Part shown: positions 24,072-33,024 of the stretch, one piece after another
Layout: the number at the start of each line of letters is the position of its first letter
Numbering within the stretch: position 1 is the stretch's first letter
DNA from: Nitrospirota bacterium
Lineage (GTDB): Bacteria; Nitrospirota; Thermodesulfovibrionia; Thermodesulfovibrionales; Magnetobacteriaceae
Assembly: GCA_015233485.1 (NCBI GenBank)
Contig: JADFXO010000003.1
Coordinates: forward strand, 1-33,024
Reading direction: 5' to 3'
DNA: 33,024 bases
Position numbers and translations under genes: made by a program
The notes under the pieces: generated by a model
The model's input: only the letters and a program-made list of their open reading frames with translations
What the model was told of the DNA's origin: nothing
The model's database searches: none

Positions 24072-25178
24072 ATGCTATTTGAACCATACGTCTTAAAAGA
24101 CATAAGGCTGGCTAACAGGCTGGTCCGCTCAGCCACATACGAAAAGGGAGCCGACGAAGAGGGGTTTGTCACGCCGGGGTTGATACAACGCTACGAGTAC
24201 CTTGCAAGGGGTGGGGTGGGCCTGATAATAACAGGAGGCGCGCCGGTACACCCATCAGGGAGGTTTGTGCCTCAGATGGTGGGGGCATACGACGATAAAT
24301 ATATAGACGGCCTAAGTGCGCTGGTCAGCGCCGTCCATGCCCTTGGCGGCAAAATAGCCATCCAAATCGCCCACGGTGGAAGGCAGTGCTACCCGGAGCT
24401 CCTGGGCGGCGAGCTGCCGGTTGCCCCGTCTGCCGTACATGAGCCTGTATTGAATATTACGCCCCGTGAAATGGCTGATGAGGAGATATGGGCGATGATA
24501 CACGCCTTTGGCGAGGCGGCAAGGCGGGCTAAGGCCGCCGGATTTGACGGCGTGCAGATACACGGAGCCCACGGCTATTTAGTAAACCAATTCCTGTCAT
24601 CTCATACAAACAGGAGGACAGACAAATGGGGCGGCGGCGAAGACAGGAGATTCCGTTTCCTTGAGGAAGTGTATAAGGCAATAAGAGAGGCGGTTGGCAG
24701 AGATTACCTCGTATTTATTAAAATGAACTCAAGCGACCACCTCTGCTGCGGCGGACTAAGGCCTGATGAGTCGCTGAGGATAGCGCAAAGACTTGAGACC
24801 CTCGGCATAGACGCGGTAGAGGTAAGCGGCGGCATGTATGAATCCAACCTAAGGCCGGCACGCACGAAGATACTGCATCCTGAGGACGAGGCATACTTTA
24901 AGGAACCGGCGGCATTATTTAAAATGTCGCTGAACATACCGGTGATACTCGTTGGAGGCATTAGAACGCGCGGCATTGCCGAGGAAATGCTGGTAAAAGG
25001 ATACGCCGACCTTATTTCGATGTCAAGGCCGCTGATAAGGGAACCTGACCTGCCGAATAAATTCAGGGCGGGCAAGGACAAGGCCGACTGCCAGTCATGT
25101 AACGCCTGCATGAATTTCAGAAAGCTTGATACGGTTAAATGTGTCCAGCTTCAAAAACTTAAGGAGCAGGGGCGGTAA
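24072..25178 (+). CDS. NADH:flavin oxidoreductase, Old Yellow Enzyme family, single-domain with C-terminal Cys cluster
   Basis: MLFEPYVLKDIRLANRLVRSATYE; GGKIAIQIAHGGRQ; GFDGVQIHGAHGYLVNQFLSSHTNRRTDKWGG; CQSCNACMNFRKLDTVKC. AGGAGG RBS at 24061 before ATG 24072. Confidence 0.9.
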   Translation: MLFEPYVLKDIRLANRLVRSATYEKGADEEGFVTPGLIQRYEYLARGGVGLIITGGAPVHPSGRFVPQMVGAYDDKYIDGLSALVSAVHALGGKIAIQIAHGGRQCYPELLGGELPVAPSAVHEPVLNITPREMADEEIWAMIHAFGEAARRAKAAGFDGVQIHGAHGYLVNQFLSSHTNRRTDKWGGGEDRRFRFLEEVYKAIREAVGRDYLVFIKMNSSDHLCCGGLRPDESLRIAQRLETLGIDAVEVSGGMYESNLRPARTKILHPEDEAYFKEPAALFKMSLNIPVILVGGIRTRGIAEEMLVKGYADLISMSRPLIREPDLPNKFRAGKDKADCQSCNACMNFRKLDTVKCVQLQKLKEQGR

Positions 25179-25194
25179 TCGCAGCCGCGGCAAT

Positions 25195-26805
25195 ATGATT
25201 AACGCTGATGATACCGCCAAAGACAAGGGCAGCCTGGCGGCAGAGATTATGTTTATCGCGCTGGTTATATGTTCAGTGTTAGTGAGGGTGGTTAACATCG
25301 CCTCGCCGATACTGGAAGAACACGCCTTTCGCCAGACACAGACCGCCATAACTATATGGACTTTCGTAAAAGAGGGGATCAGCTTTTTTTCATACCAGAC
25401 GCCGGTATTTGGCCCGCCGTGGCAGGCGCCTTTTGAGTTTCCATTGTTTCAGGCGGCGGCTGCTGTAATAGTCAAAGCGGGACTGTCCAGCATAGACGTA
25501 GCGGCAAGACTGACAAATATAATCTTTTTCTATCTGTCCGCGTTTTTCTTATTTATTTTGTGCGGGCGTTTTTTTAGAGAACGGGGGATAGCTTATACGA
25601 TTGTGTTGTGTTATGTGTTGTCGCCGTATACGATATTCTGGAGCCGTACCAGCATGATAGACTATGCCTCTGTCGCTTTTGCGCTTGGATATTTTTATTT
25701 TTTTTTGCGTTTGCTTGAAGAAAATGAAGGGCTCTTCGTGTTGGGCGGTGCGGTCGTCCTCGGCGCCCTTGGATATCTGATAAAGATAACCACTATGCCG
25801 ACGGTTGTGTTTCCTCTGGCTTATTTAATCGTGAAACAACTGTGGAATAATTACAACAAGGCAGGCGGCGCACTACTGTCTTACCTTTTCCATGAAAAGG
25901 TATTTTTCATAAAACTCTTAACGGCAATTGTCGTGCCGTTTGCCGCGGGTTACCTCTGGACGGTACACGCGGATAACGTCAAAAACTCTTCTTTATTTAC
26001 TGAATGGCTCACATCAGGACATCTGGAGGGCTGGAACTATGGCACATGGAAACAGAGGACTGAATTGAGCAACTGGATGACTATCTTAGGCCATGTAAAA
26101 CCGTTTATGCCCTTTACGTTTGTGCTTGTACCCGCCGGCCTTGTTTTCGCGCTAAAACATCCGCGAAGATACATGGAATTTATTTACACAGGCCTTTTCG
26201 GGACACTTTTGACAGTCTTTATATTTTTTAATTTATACAGGGCACATAATTATTACCCTATGGCGGTTACGCCGTTTTTAGCGGTGGCGGCGGGATTTGC
26301 CATTTACCACATCTTTTTCTTTTTGCTGAAGAATAAAAAAAACACAGCGGCTTTACACTTAAAGGTATGTATTGCCGCCGCTTGTCTTACGTTGCTCGGA
26401 TATTATTACATAAAAACCGCCACAGCATATTTAGAGCGCCCATTGATTACAAATAAATATAGCCCAAGCACGATAAGCGACTTCATAAGGACTATAACCC
26501 CCCCCGATGAGTACATTATTATTACAGATCACTTGTGGAATCCAAGCATTCTCTACTACGCCAGACGCAAGGGCTTTATGATAAACAAAGACTATGACTA
26601 CGGCGCCGGTCTTCTGACATTCTTCAAGGAGCACAAGTTTACCACGATTGTCACAGTCAGCGATTATCCGGAGTTGCTTGCCAACTGGAGGTATGTCGTA
26701 AGGCTCTCGCCACAAGGCTATAAGATTATTGGCTACAATATCTACAAGGTAACGGACGACCCGGCGGTATACGAGGATTATAAAAAAATCAACGAAAAGA
26801 AATAG
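25195..26805 (+). CDS. GT-C fold glycosyltransferase (ArnT/PMT, GT39-like) membrane protein
   Basis: EEHAFRQTQTAITIWTFVKEG in the first periplasmic loop; many TM helices; SPYTIFWSRTSMIDYASVAFALGYFYF. Starts 17 nt after the OYE stop. Confidence 0.8.
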   Translation: MINADDTAKDKGSLAAEIMFIALVICSVLVRVVNIASPILEEHAFRQTQTAITIWTFVKEGISFFSYQTPVFGPPWQAPFEFPLFQAAAAVIVKAGLSSIDVAARLTNIIFFYLSAFFLFILCGRFFRERGIAYTIVLCYVLSPYTIFWSRTSMIDYASVAFALGYFYFFLRLLEENEGLFVLGGAVVLGALGYLIKITTMPTVVFPLAYLIVKQLWNNYNKAGGALLSYLFHEKVFFIKLLTAIVVPFAAGYLWTVHADNVKNSSLFTEWLTSGHLEGWNYGTWKQRTELSNWMTILGHVKPFMPFTFVLVPAGLVFALKHPRRYMEFIYTGLFGTLLTVFIFFNLYRAHNYYPMAVTPFLAVAAGFAIYHIFFFLLKNKKNTAALHLKVCIAAACLTLLGYYYIKTATAYLERPLITNKYSPSTISDFIRTITPPDEYIIITDHLWNPSILYYARRKGFMINKDYDYGAGLLTFFKEHKFTTIVTVSDYPELLANWRYVVRLSPQGYKIIGYNIYKVTDDPAVYEDYKKINEKK

Positions 26806-26842
26806 CCGATGCCAAACCAGCCGGAGTACCCAAGCCGCCAAC

Positions 26843-26858
26843 GGGGGGATTATCCCCC
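26843..26858 (+). terminator. Candidate intrinsic terminator downstream of the GT-C gene
   Basis: GGGGGGATTATCCCCC hairpin followed by TTCGTCTTTAATCCTT. Confidence 0.6.
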
Positions 26859-26887
26859 TTCGTCTTTAATCCTTAGGCGGTGCCCGG

Positions 26888-26917
26888 TTGACATTGGATA
26901 GGGAAAAGTGCTACGCT
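26888..26917 (+). promoter_or_regulatory. Possible sigma-70 promoter of the two-CW gene
   Basis: TTGACA (26888-26893)-N18-TACGCT (26912-26917). The -35 is perfect and the -10 is weak. Confidence 0.4.
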
Positions 26918-26963
26918 GAAAATAGAGGGGTGTTTGGTTGGCTCCGCAAAGGAGGTACTTATA

Positions 26964-27773
26964 GTGCACGAGGACATGTCTGACGGTATAGAGGGTAACG
27001 GCGGCAACGGCGGCCAAAAGGTGTTAGAAGCCCCGCAGGATGAATTGTCTGATGAGATAAGGCCGGAGACTCAGCATTCGGGGATAGCCCTTGCGGCAGT
27101 ACCCGGAAAGGTAAAGTTAAATTGCTGGGAATTCAACAAATGCGGGCGTGAGCCGGGCGGTGTGAAGGTTGATGAGCTTGGTGTCTGTCCCGTAACCATT
27201 GCGACCTCGTTCGATGGACTTCACAGTGGTACAAATGCCGGCAGGGCATGCTGGGCGGTTCCTTTCGCGTGCGGAGATGCAGATGGCAAAATGAGTGTTG
27301 CCAGTAAAATCAGAAAATGTACTAAATGTGAATTTCACCACCTCGTTATCAAAGAAGAGGAAAAGTATCAAAGCGCCCTGAAACATCTGAAAAAATTCAA
27401 TAAAGAAGAAAAAGAAAAGATATCCAAAGAGAGAAAACCTGAGGTATTTAAAGAGCCTGGACTGGTAAGGCATATATTCGAAAAAAGTATGCACACCGCC
27501 TACGGAGAGGACGCGGAGGTGGATTCCTTGTTCATAACGCTGCTCATAGGATGGGTGAGCCTGTGCCCGTCGGTCAGTTTTCTGGAAGGCAGCAAGCGTA
27601 TCTGTAAGGATGATCTCGTTGATGAGTTAATGGTTATTGATGCCATCGCGGACAATCCAAGGAGGCGCGCGGCCAGGACCGTGGCCAAGACTATGCTCAG
27701 GGCCGTCGGCAAACAAATCACCAGATACTTTGATCCGCTTGTGGATATCGCAAAAAAGAAAATCAAGAAATAA
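26964..27773 (+). CDS. Two-CW domain-containing protein
   Basis: CWEFNKCGREPGGVKVDELGVCPVT...NAGRACWAVPFACGD...IRKCTKCEFHHLVIKEEEK. GTG start at 26964 with AAAGGAGG 8 nt upstream; the provided ORF begins at an earlier TTG. Confidence 0.8.
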   Translation: MHEDMSDGIEGNGGNGGQKVLEAPQDELSDEIRPETQHSGIALAAVPGKVKLNCWEFNKCGREPGGVKVDELGVCPVTIATSFDGLHSGTNAGRACWAVPFACGDADGKMSVASKIRKCTKCEFHHLVIKEEEKYQSALKHLKKFNKEEKEKISKERKPEVFKEPGLVRHIFEKSMHTAYGEDAEVDSLFITLLIGWVSLCPSVSFLEGSKRICKDDLVDELMVIDAIADNPRRRAARTVAKTMLRAVGKQITRYFDPLVDIAKKKIKK

Positions 27774-30414
27774 GAGTATTTCTAACTAAGGACATTTGCT
27801 GAGGCAGAGGAAGTTTTACCGTAAAGGTAGTGCCCTTGCCGGCTGTGCTGTCGACAAGTATATCGCCTTGGTGTTCCTTTATTATCTTGTAACTTATCGA
27901 AAGCCCTAATCCTGTGCCCACTCCCACCGGTTTTGTAGTGAAAAACGGGTCAAAAATCCTGGTCTGTATCTCTGGAGGGATTCCCTTGCCGTTGTCGGTT
28001 ATCGCAATCTCTATCTTTTCAGTATCGACAGACGTTCTAATCTTAACCTCACCTTCGCCTTCTATCGCCTGACACGCGTTTATCAACAGGTTCATAAATA
28101 CCTGGTTGAATTTTGCCGAATAACACTGCAGCACCGGAATCTCCCCGTATTCTCTTACTATAACAATCCTGTTTTTATACTCATGATAGAGCAGCTCCAG
28201 CGTTGTGTCCAGTGATTCGTTGATGTTCATATCGGTTATATCGCTGATGTCGAGCCTTGCGAAATTCCTGAGATCCTGTACTATTTTCTTGATACGGTCT
28301 ATGCCCTCTTTCGTTTTTATGATGAGGGGTGAAATCCTGGACACTAAATAACTATAATTGATTTCCTGTTTATATTTATCGATTTCCGATTTGTCCACGG
28401 CAGAGGACTCAATCTTGTCGTATTTTTCAAGCAGGCCAAACAGCCTTTGGAAAAACTTCTCAAGGTTCCCTATGTTAGCATAGACAAAGGCAAGCGGATT
28501 ATTTATTTCGTGTGCCACGCCGGCCGTTAATACCCCCAAAGACGCCATCTTTGCCGATTGAACCAACTGCTCCTGGCTTTGCTGCAACTCAGTTAATGTC
28601 TTGGATAATTCCGCTGTACGCGCCTGCACCTCCGCCTCAAGATGCTCACTGTGCTGCCTTATCTTTTCCTCCAAATGTTTTCTTTCGGTGATGTCCTCGC
28701 AGCTTGTGGCGACGGCGGCCACAGTCCCGTCGTCGTCCATTACTACGTCCGACATCAGTTGCACGGGAAATGTGCTTCCATCTTTTCGCGCGTTTATACT
28801 TTCACGTTTCCACCTCTTTGTGCTTTTGTCAGTATTCACCCGAAACGCTATCAGCTCATCCTCTGTCAACGGCTTGCTTAATTCCTTCGGGGCCAGCATC
28901 CTGATATTGCTTCCTATGAGTTCACTGACCGTGTAGCCATGTATAGCGGCCTCGGCCTCGTTTGTATAAATAATTACTCCGTCCGCGTCTGTAATCGTAA
29001 ATCCTACCTGTGTTGTTTCTATGGCCTTTTTCAATAACCTAAGATTCTTATTCATTGCCGTTTCGATTTTCTTGCGGTCAGTTATGTTATGGGCTATAAT
29101 GATTACGGAGACTACGTTGTTTGAGTCGTCCAGCTCTGGGACAGATACGGCATGAAACCACCGGACGCCGTTAATCTGCATCTCTTTTTCTTGTCTTTCC
29201 CGTGACTGTACGGTCGTCTGCGTCAGGTGTATCATATTTTGAACAAAATCCGCATCGAATCCCAGCTCAGAAAACCTAATGATATGCCTACCGATAAAAT
29301 CTTCGGGCTTGAGCATCAAATAGAGGCCGCAGCTTGGGTTCATATAGCGGCATATATAATCGCTGTCGATACGGATTATTATATCCTGGCTGTTTTCTAC
29401 TATCGCGCGGAAGCCCACACGGTATTCGTCTCTGCTCTGGCGCAACTCAATCTCAAGGTTTTTTCGTTCCGTTATATCCCTCGATACCGAAACCATTCCA
29501 AAGACTTTGCCTGTTTCGGTAAATATCGGGTTTTTGATCGTCTCAAGATAGATATCCCCTTCCCAGCCGCTTATCTTGCGTTCGGTTTGAACTGCCGGAT
29601 TCTTTTCCTGGCGTAGTATGGTTGATTCCCCATCATGCCCAATTATCTTGTGCTCAATCTGAACTGGCTTTAAGGTCTCCAATACCTCCCTGTCACTCTC
29701 CCGTTCTTTTGCCGCGAATAGAGGCGGGAAGAGATCATCATACGTCCTGCCTATGATTTCCTGCTCGTCAAGGCCCAAGAATTCTTTAAAGGCGTTGTTT
29801 ATTAAAACGAATTTCCCGCTGATGTCTTTAATGCTTATCATATCCTTGATAGAGGCAAGTAAGGTGGTTAATTGCGAGGTAGTCTTCATGTTTACCGCGA
29901 TAATCTCCTCAAGTCCCCTTTTATTATTCTCAAGGTTGATGATGGCCCGATATGTCCTTAGGGCCAGGAGCATTGCTATGTTAAACTTCTCGCTGGTCAA
30001 TTCGGTCTTTTCCCTGTAATCGTTGATATCGTACTGGACGATGACATCGTGTTTCGGCGCCTGCCCGGGCTGCCCTGTCCTTAGAATAATCCGCACGAGA
30101 TTGTTTCTCAGTTTTTCTCTGATATATTTTGTGACAAGCAGCCCTGAATGGTCCTCTTCCATAACGACATCTAAAAGAATGACCGCGGTGTCGGGGTGTT
30201 CCTCCATGAGACGGTTTGCCTCGGCGCCTGAGTAGGCACTGATAAACTCAAGGGACTTGCCGTCATAGACAAAGTGTTTTAGCGCCAGGCGTGTCATATC
30301 GTGTATCTCCTGCTCATCGTCCGCTATCATTATCTTCCACTTTCCAGCCGTGGCCGGCACTGTGCCTTTGCCGCTGTATTGATAGTAGAACATCCCGGAG
30401 TTATCGTCAATCAC
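27763..30414 (-). CDS. Multi-PAS hybrid sensor histidine kinase with N-terminal receiver
   Basis: IMIADDEQEI...AVILLDVVME; RIILRTGQPGQAPKHDVIVQYDINDYREKTELT; several PAS domains (SIKDISGKFVLINNAFKEFLG; VGFTITDADGVIIYTNEAEAAIHGYT); H-box VAHEINNPLAF; G-box GVGTGLGLSISYKIIKEH. Confidence 0.92.
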   Translation of the reverse strand: MIDDNSGMFYYQYSGKGTVPATAGKWKIMIADDEQEIHDMTRLALKHFVYDGKSLEFISAYSGAEANRLMEEHPDTAVILLDVVMEEDHSGLLVTKYIREKLRNNLVRIILRTGQPGQAPKHDVIVQYDINDYREKTELTSEKFNIAMLLALRTYRAIINLENNKRGLEEIIAVNMKTTSQLTTLLASIKDMISIKDISGKFVLINNAFKEFLGLDEQEIIGRTYDDLFPPLFAAKERESDREVLETLKPVQIEHKIIGHDGESTILRQEKNPAVQTERKISGWEGDIYLETIKNPIFTETGKVFGMVSVSRDITERKNLEIELRQSRDEYRVGFRAIVENSQDIIIRIDSDYICRYMNPSCGLYLMLKPEDFIGRHIIRFSELGFDADFVQNMIHLTQTTVQSRERQEKEMQINGVRWFHAVSVPELDDSNNVVSVIIIAHNITDRKKIETAMNKNLRLLKKAIETTQVGFTITDADGVIIYTNEAEAAIHGYTVSELIGSNIRMLAPKELSKPLTEDELIAFRVNTDKSTKRWKRESINARKDGSTFPVQLMSDVVMDDDGTVAAVATSCEDITERKHLEEKIRQHSEHLEAEVQARTAELSKTLTELQQSQEQLVQSAKMASLGVLTAGVAHEINNPLAFVYANIGNLEKFFQRLFGLLEKYDKIESSAVDKSEIDKYKQEINYSYLVSRISPLIIKTKEGIDRIKKIVQDLRNFARLDISDITDMNINESLDTTLELLYHEYKNRIVIVREYGEIPVLQCYSAKFNQVFMNLLINACQAIEGEGEVKIRTSVDTEKIEIAITDNGKGIPPEIQTRIFDPFFTTKPVGVGTGLGLSISYKIIKEHQGDILVDSTAGKGTTFTVKLPLPQQMSLVRNTLIS

Positions 30415-32717
30415 GCCGCATCCTCATTTTTCATAACGGGAAAAACAATAGTAAATGCCGTTCCTTTTGTCAGCTCGCTCTGGCATTCGATACTTCCGCC
30501 GAGGGTCTGTGTCACTATGTTATGCACAATATGCAGCCCCAGCCCTGTGCCTCCAGCCCCACGTTTTGTCGTAAAAAAAGGGTCGTATATCCTGCTGACG
30601 TTTTCATTAGGCATACCCTTGCCGTCGTCGCTGAACCTGATAACTACTCCATTTTCGGGATCGTCTTTGTTAACGCTTAGCTCAATCGTTATTGTGCCTT
30701 TGCTGCCCGGGTCATATGCATGTATAAGGGAGTTCATCAGCAGGTTTGTTATGATTTGCGCTATCGCCCCGGGATAGCTGTCCACCTCTGTGTCTTCCTT
30801 GCAGATGATTTCTATATTATGCTTGCGTCTCTTCATGTTCGGCTGAAGGCTGAGCAGTATTTCCTCTATGTATTCCTTTAATTTGAACACACGTCTCTCC
30901 TGCGTAATCTGGTCGGCAGACACCATCTTGAAACTTTTTATTAAATCGGTGGTACGCGTGAGACTTTTTAGTATAAGGGAACTGCCCTCTGCCACATCGT
31001 CAATATATTCCCCCAGCCGCTCCTTGCGCAGTGAGCCGTCATCAAAGGCGGCCTTTATATTTTCGGTATCTTTGGCGATAGTCGAAGAGAGGGTTATGCC
31101 AATGCCCACGGGCGTGTTTATCTCATGGGCGACACCGGACAGCATCTGCCCAAGGGAGACCAGCTTCTCCGCCTGGACTAATTGGGCGCGGCTCTCTTTG
31201 AGGTATTTATTGGCCGTCTCTAATTCCTGCAGGTGCATGTCGCGTACCCTTTGCATCCTCTTAAGCTGCGTTATATTCTGTGCCGAGCATACTATCTCAT
31301 CTATTGTCTTGCCATCGCTGCCATAAATAACAGACGCGGAGAAAATGACGGGGACTTTTAGCCCATATTCTGCCAGCAACACTACCTCCACATCCTTTAC
31401 ATACCCATTTTTCACTATCTCATTATACAATATTTCGGCAATAGTGTCGCTTTCAAATATCGCGTCTATGCGCCTTTTCAGCAGATCGTCCTCGCTCAGG
31501 CCTAACATGCGGCAAGCGGACTTATTAACCTTTATTATCCCGGCGTCTTCTGTCAACACAATCACGGCGCTTGCGATGGTCTCAATGATATTGCCGGTAT
31601 AGTCCTTTGCCTTGGTCAGGTCATTCCTGCTCTTTTCCAGCTCCATGAGCATATTATTAAACAAATCGGCCAGGACGCCGACCTCGTCTTTAGATTTAAT
31701 GCCGGTGATTTGAGAATAATTCCCTCTGGCTATCATATCCGTAAATGAAATAAATCTCTTCAGCGGATTGGTTATGTTATTGGTTATGTTTCTTGTGATG
31801 AGCGTAAAGATAACCCCGCTGACGGTTAATACTATAATTAACACGCCCGCGGTGGCATATTTTATCTTATTTACCCCGGCGTTAAACTCCGCAAAGGGAA
31901 TAACTACCATTACCGACCATTTGAGACCTTCTACGGGGGCTGAGGCCGCGATGCTGTCAACCCCTAATATGAACGCCCTCCTGACATTGACGCCTTTTGT
32001 TAACGGTGCTGTACTTATGTCTTTACCCTCTCCGCCGTTGGCGGCTTCAATCGATTTGCCTATTGTGAAAGGCCTTCTGCCGGCATATATGATTGTTTGT
32101 TTATCATCAAGCAATAAGGAAAACCCGGCCTTTTCGATCTCTGACCCGGATACAACGCCTGCGATGCTGGAAAGGGGTACGCTGCCCTTTATAAATCCAA
32201 TGAGTTTATCATCAAAAAAGCTATACTTTGCCATAGCTAAGGTAACCGCCGGCACGCCAAGGCCGATGTTGTTTTGCTCGTATGAGATAATAATCCCATG
32301 GGGGTCAGCAATTATTTCTTTGAGAATGGGTGAGTTTCTTATATCGCTTTTTCCTTCTAATATTATTCCATTTACTGCCCCGGCCTCCTCCTCTCCATCT
32401 AAGGTTACGTAGCTTAAAACGGGAAACTCTTTTGAGAACCTGGCCAGATATTGCGATAGAACGAGCCGGTTGTTGTTCTGTATATAAACATCTGATTCCC
32501 TGCCATCCAATATCCTTTGCAGCGTGGATTTCTTTTGGGCGACAACCGCAAGAATCCTTTCTCTAAGCGTATTGGCCATAAACTCAAGGTGCCTGGTTTC
32601 GTCGATGTTGACATAGGCCGTGATAAAATAATATCCGCTTCCCCCGATTGCCAGTCCAACGAGCAAAACCATCCCAAAATGAGCTATTAATATCTTATTT
32701 CTGATTGATAAAAACAT
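30411..32717 (-). CDS. Membrane sensor histidine kinase (Cache-like sensor, HAMP, PAS, HisKA, HATPase_c)
   Basis: N-terminal TM, extracytoplasmic domain, second TM (ATAGVLIIVLTVSGVIFTLI), HAMP (NPLKRFISFTDMIARGNYSQI), PAS, H-box VAHEINTPVG, G-box GGTGLGLHIVHNI. Confidence 0.92.
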   Translation of the reverse strand: MFLSIRNKILIAHFGMVLLVGLAIGGSGYYFITAYVNIDETRHLEFMANTLRERILAVVAQKKSTLQRILDGRESDVYIQNNNRLVLSQYLARFSKEFPVLSYVTLDGEEEAGAVNGIILEGKSDIRNSPILKEIIADPHGIIISYEQNNIGLGVPAVTLAMAKYSFFDDKLIGFIKGSVPLSSIAGVVSGSEIEKAGFSLLLDDKQTIIYAGRRPFTIGKSIEAANGGEGKDISTAPLTKGVNVRRAFILGVDSIAASAPVEGLKWSVMVVIPFAEFNAGVNKIKYATAGVLIIVLTVSGVIFTLITRNITNNITNPLKRFISFTDMIARGNYSQITGIKSKDEVGVLADLFNNMLMELEKSRNDLTKAKDYTGNIIETIASAVIVLTEDAGIIKVNKSACRMLGLSEDDLLKRRIDAIFESDTIAEILYNEIVKNGYVKDVEVVLLAEYGLKVPVIFSASVIYGSDGKTIDEIVCSAQNITQLKRMQRVRDMHLQELETANKYLKESRAQLVQAEKLVSLGQMLSGVAHEINTPVGIGITLSSTIAKDTENIKAAFDDGSLRKERLGEYIDDVAEGSSLILKSLTRTTDLIKSFKMVSADQITQERRVFKLKEYIEEILLSLQPNMKRRKHNIEIICKEDTEVDSYPGAIAQIITNLLMNSLIHAYDPGSKGTITIELSVNKDDPENGVVIRFSDDGKGMPNENVSRIYDPFFTTKRGAGGTGLGLHIVHNIVTQTLGGSIECQSELTKGTAFTIVFPVMKNEDAA

Positions 32718-32735
32718 ACTATTGCACCGTGATTA

Positions 32736-32765
32736 ATTATAGCTGATTATTGTCCGCGTTGTCCA
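32736..32765 (-). promoter_or_regulatory. Candidate sigma-70 promoter of the sensor kinase operon
   Basis: On the - strand: TGGACA (32765-32760)-N18-TATAAT (32741-32736), 11/12 consensus match. Confidence 0.55.
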
Positions 32766-32830
32766 AGGTCCACCAGGGCAAACGCATTAGAACAAATTGC
32801 CTATGCCTTCAGTTCCCAAAGATGGTTTTC

Positions 32831-32855
32831 TGGATTGCTGCTTTCGCAGGAATGA
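32831..32855. repeat. Possible copy of a short dispersed intergenic repeat with hairpin (TGGATTGCTGCTTTCGCAGGAATGA)
   Basis: CTGC-TTTC-GCAG hairpin embedded in a sequence resembling the widespread GGATTCCxGCTTTCGCxGGAATGAC intergenic repeat. Only one copy in this window. Confidence 0.35.
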
Positions 32856-33024
32856 CAAAAAAAGAAAAGGACTGCAGGGACATGCGGGTGTAGTGAAATC
32901 ACTACACAAAGTATTGAGTTGATACCCAAAAAAGCCTGTGCCCTTATTTGCCTGTGATATAAATCATCCCCTATCCACATGCCCGTACTGAAGACAAAGC
33001 ATAAGCCCACCCCACACAAAGGAT

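Noticed and set aside
30291-30777. Overlapping + strand ORFs (129 and 158 aa) opposite the sensor kinases
   Set aside because: Antisense to conserved kinase catalytic domains; no domain signal.
32801-33019. 72-aa - strand ORF at the window end
   Set aside because: Overlaps a repeat-like intergenic sequence (CESSNPENHLW translation) and has no domain or RBS support.

Overview
The window is about 33 kb of bacterial DNA and is almost entirely coding. No rRNA, tRNA, CRISPR array or intact IS was recognised. Left to right: (i) a partial PD-(D/E)XK/Rpn-like ORF, a 22-bp tandem repeat, a truncated receiver gene, a REC-histidine kinase, a citramalate synthase (cimA) and a class I methyltransferase. 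(ii) A + strand exopolysaccharide (EPS) cluster at about 5.0-16.9 kb, preceded by a consensus-perfect sigma-54 type site. It encodes a stand-alone BY-kinase-like ATPase, a Wza-like OPX lipoprotein, an unusual Wzz/Wzc-like co-polymerase ending in hendecad repeats and an SH3 domain, a phosphoethanolamine-transferase-like enzyme, an initiating sugar phosphotransferase with an uncharacterised C-terminal extension, a Wzy/WaaL-like protein, GT2, GT4 and a secreted protein of unknown function. (iii) A compact, translationally coupled - strand operon at about 16.9-24.0 kb with two apparently catalytic ketosynthases, two degenerate ketosynthase-like partners (one only a half domain), a methyltransferase, a PaaK-like ligase and a DUF218/YdcF-like protein. 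It diverges from an OYE-like flavin oxidoreductase across a nearly symmetric divergent promoter. (iv) A GT-C/ArnT-like glycosyltransferase, a two-CW domain protein and two large coupled sensor kinases. The best candidates for new biology are the ketosynthase operon and the co-polymerase in which a SH3 module appears to replace the kinase domain. All family calls come from reading motifs; no database search was run.
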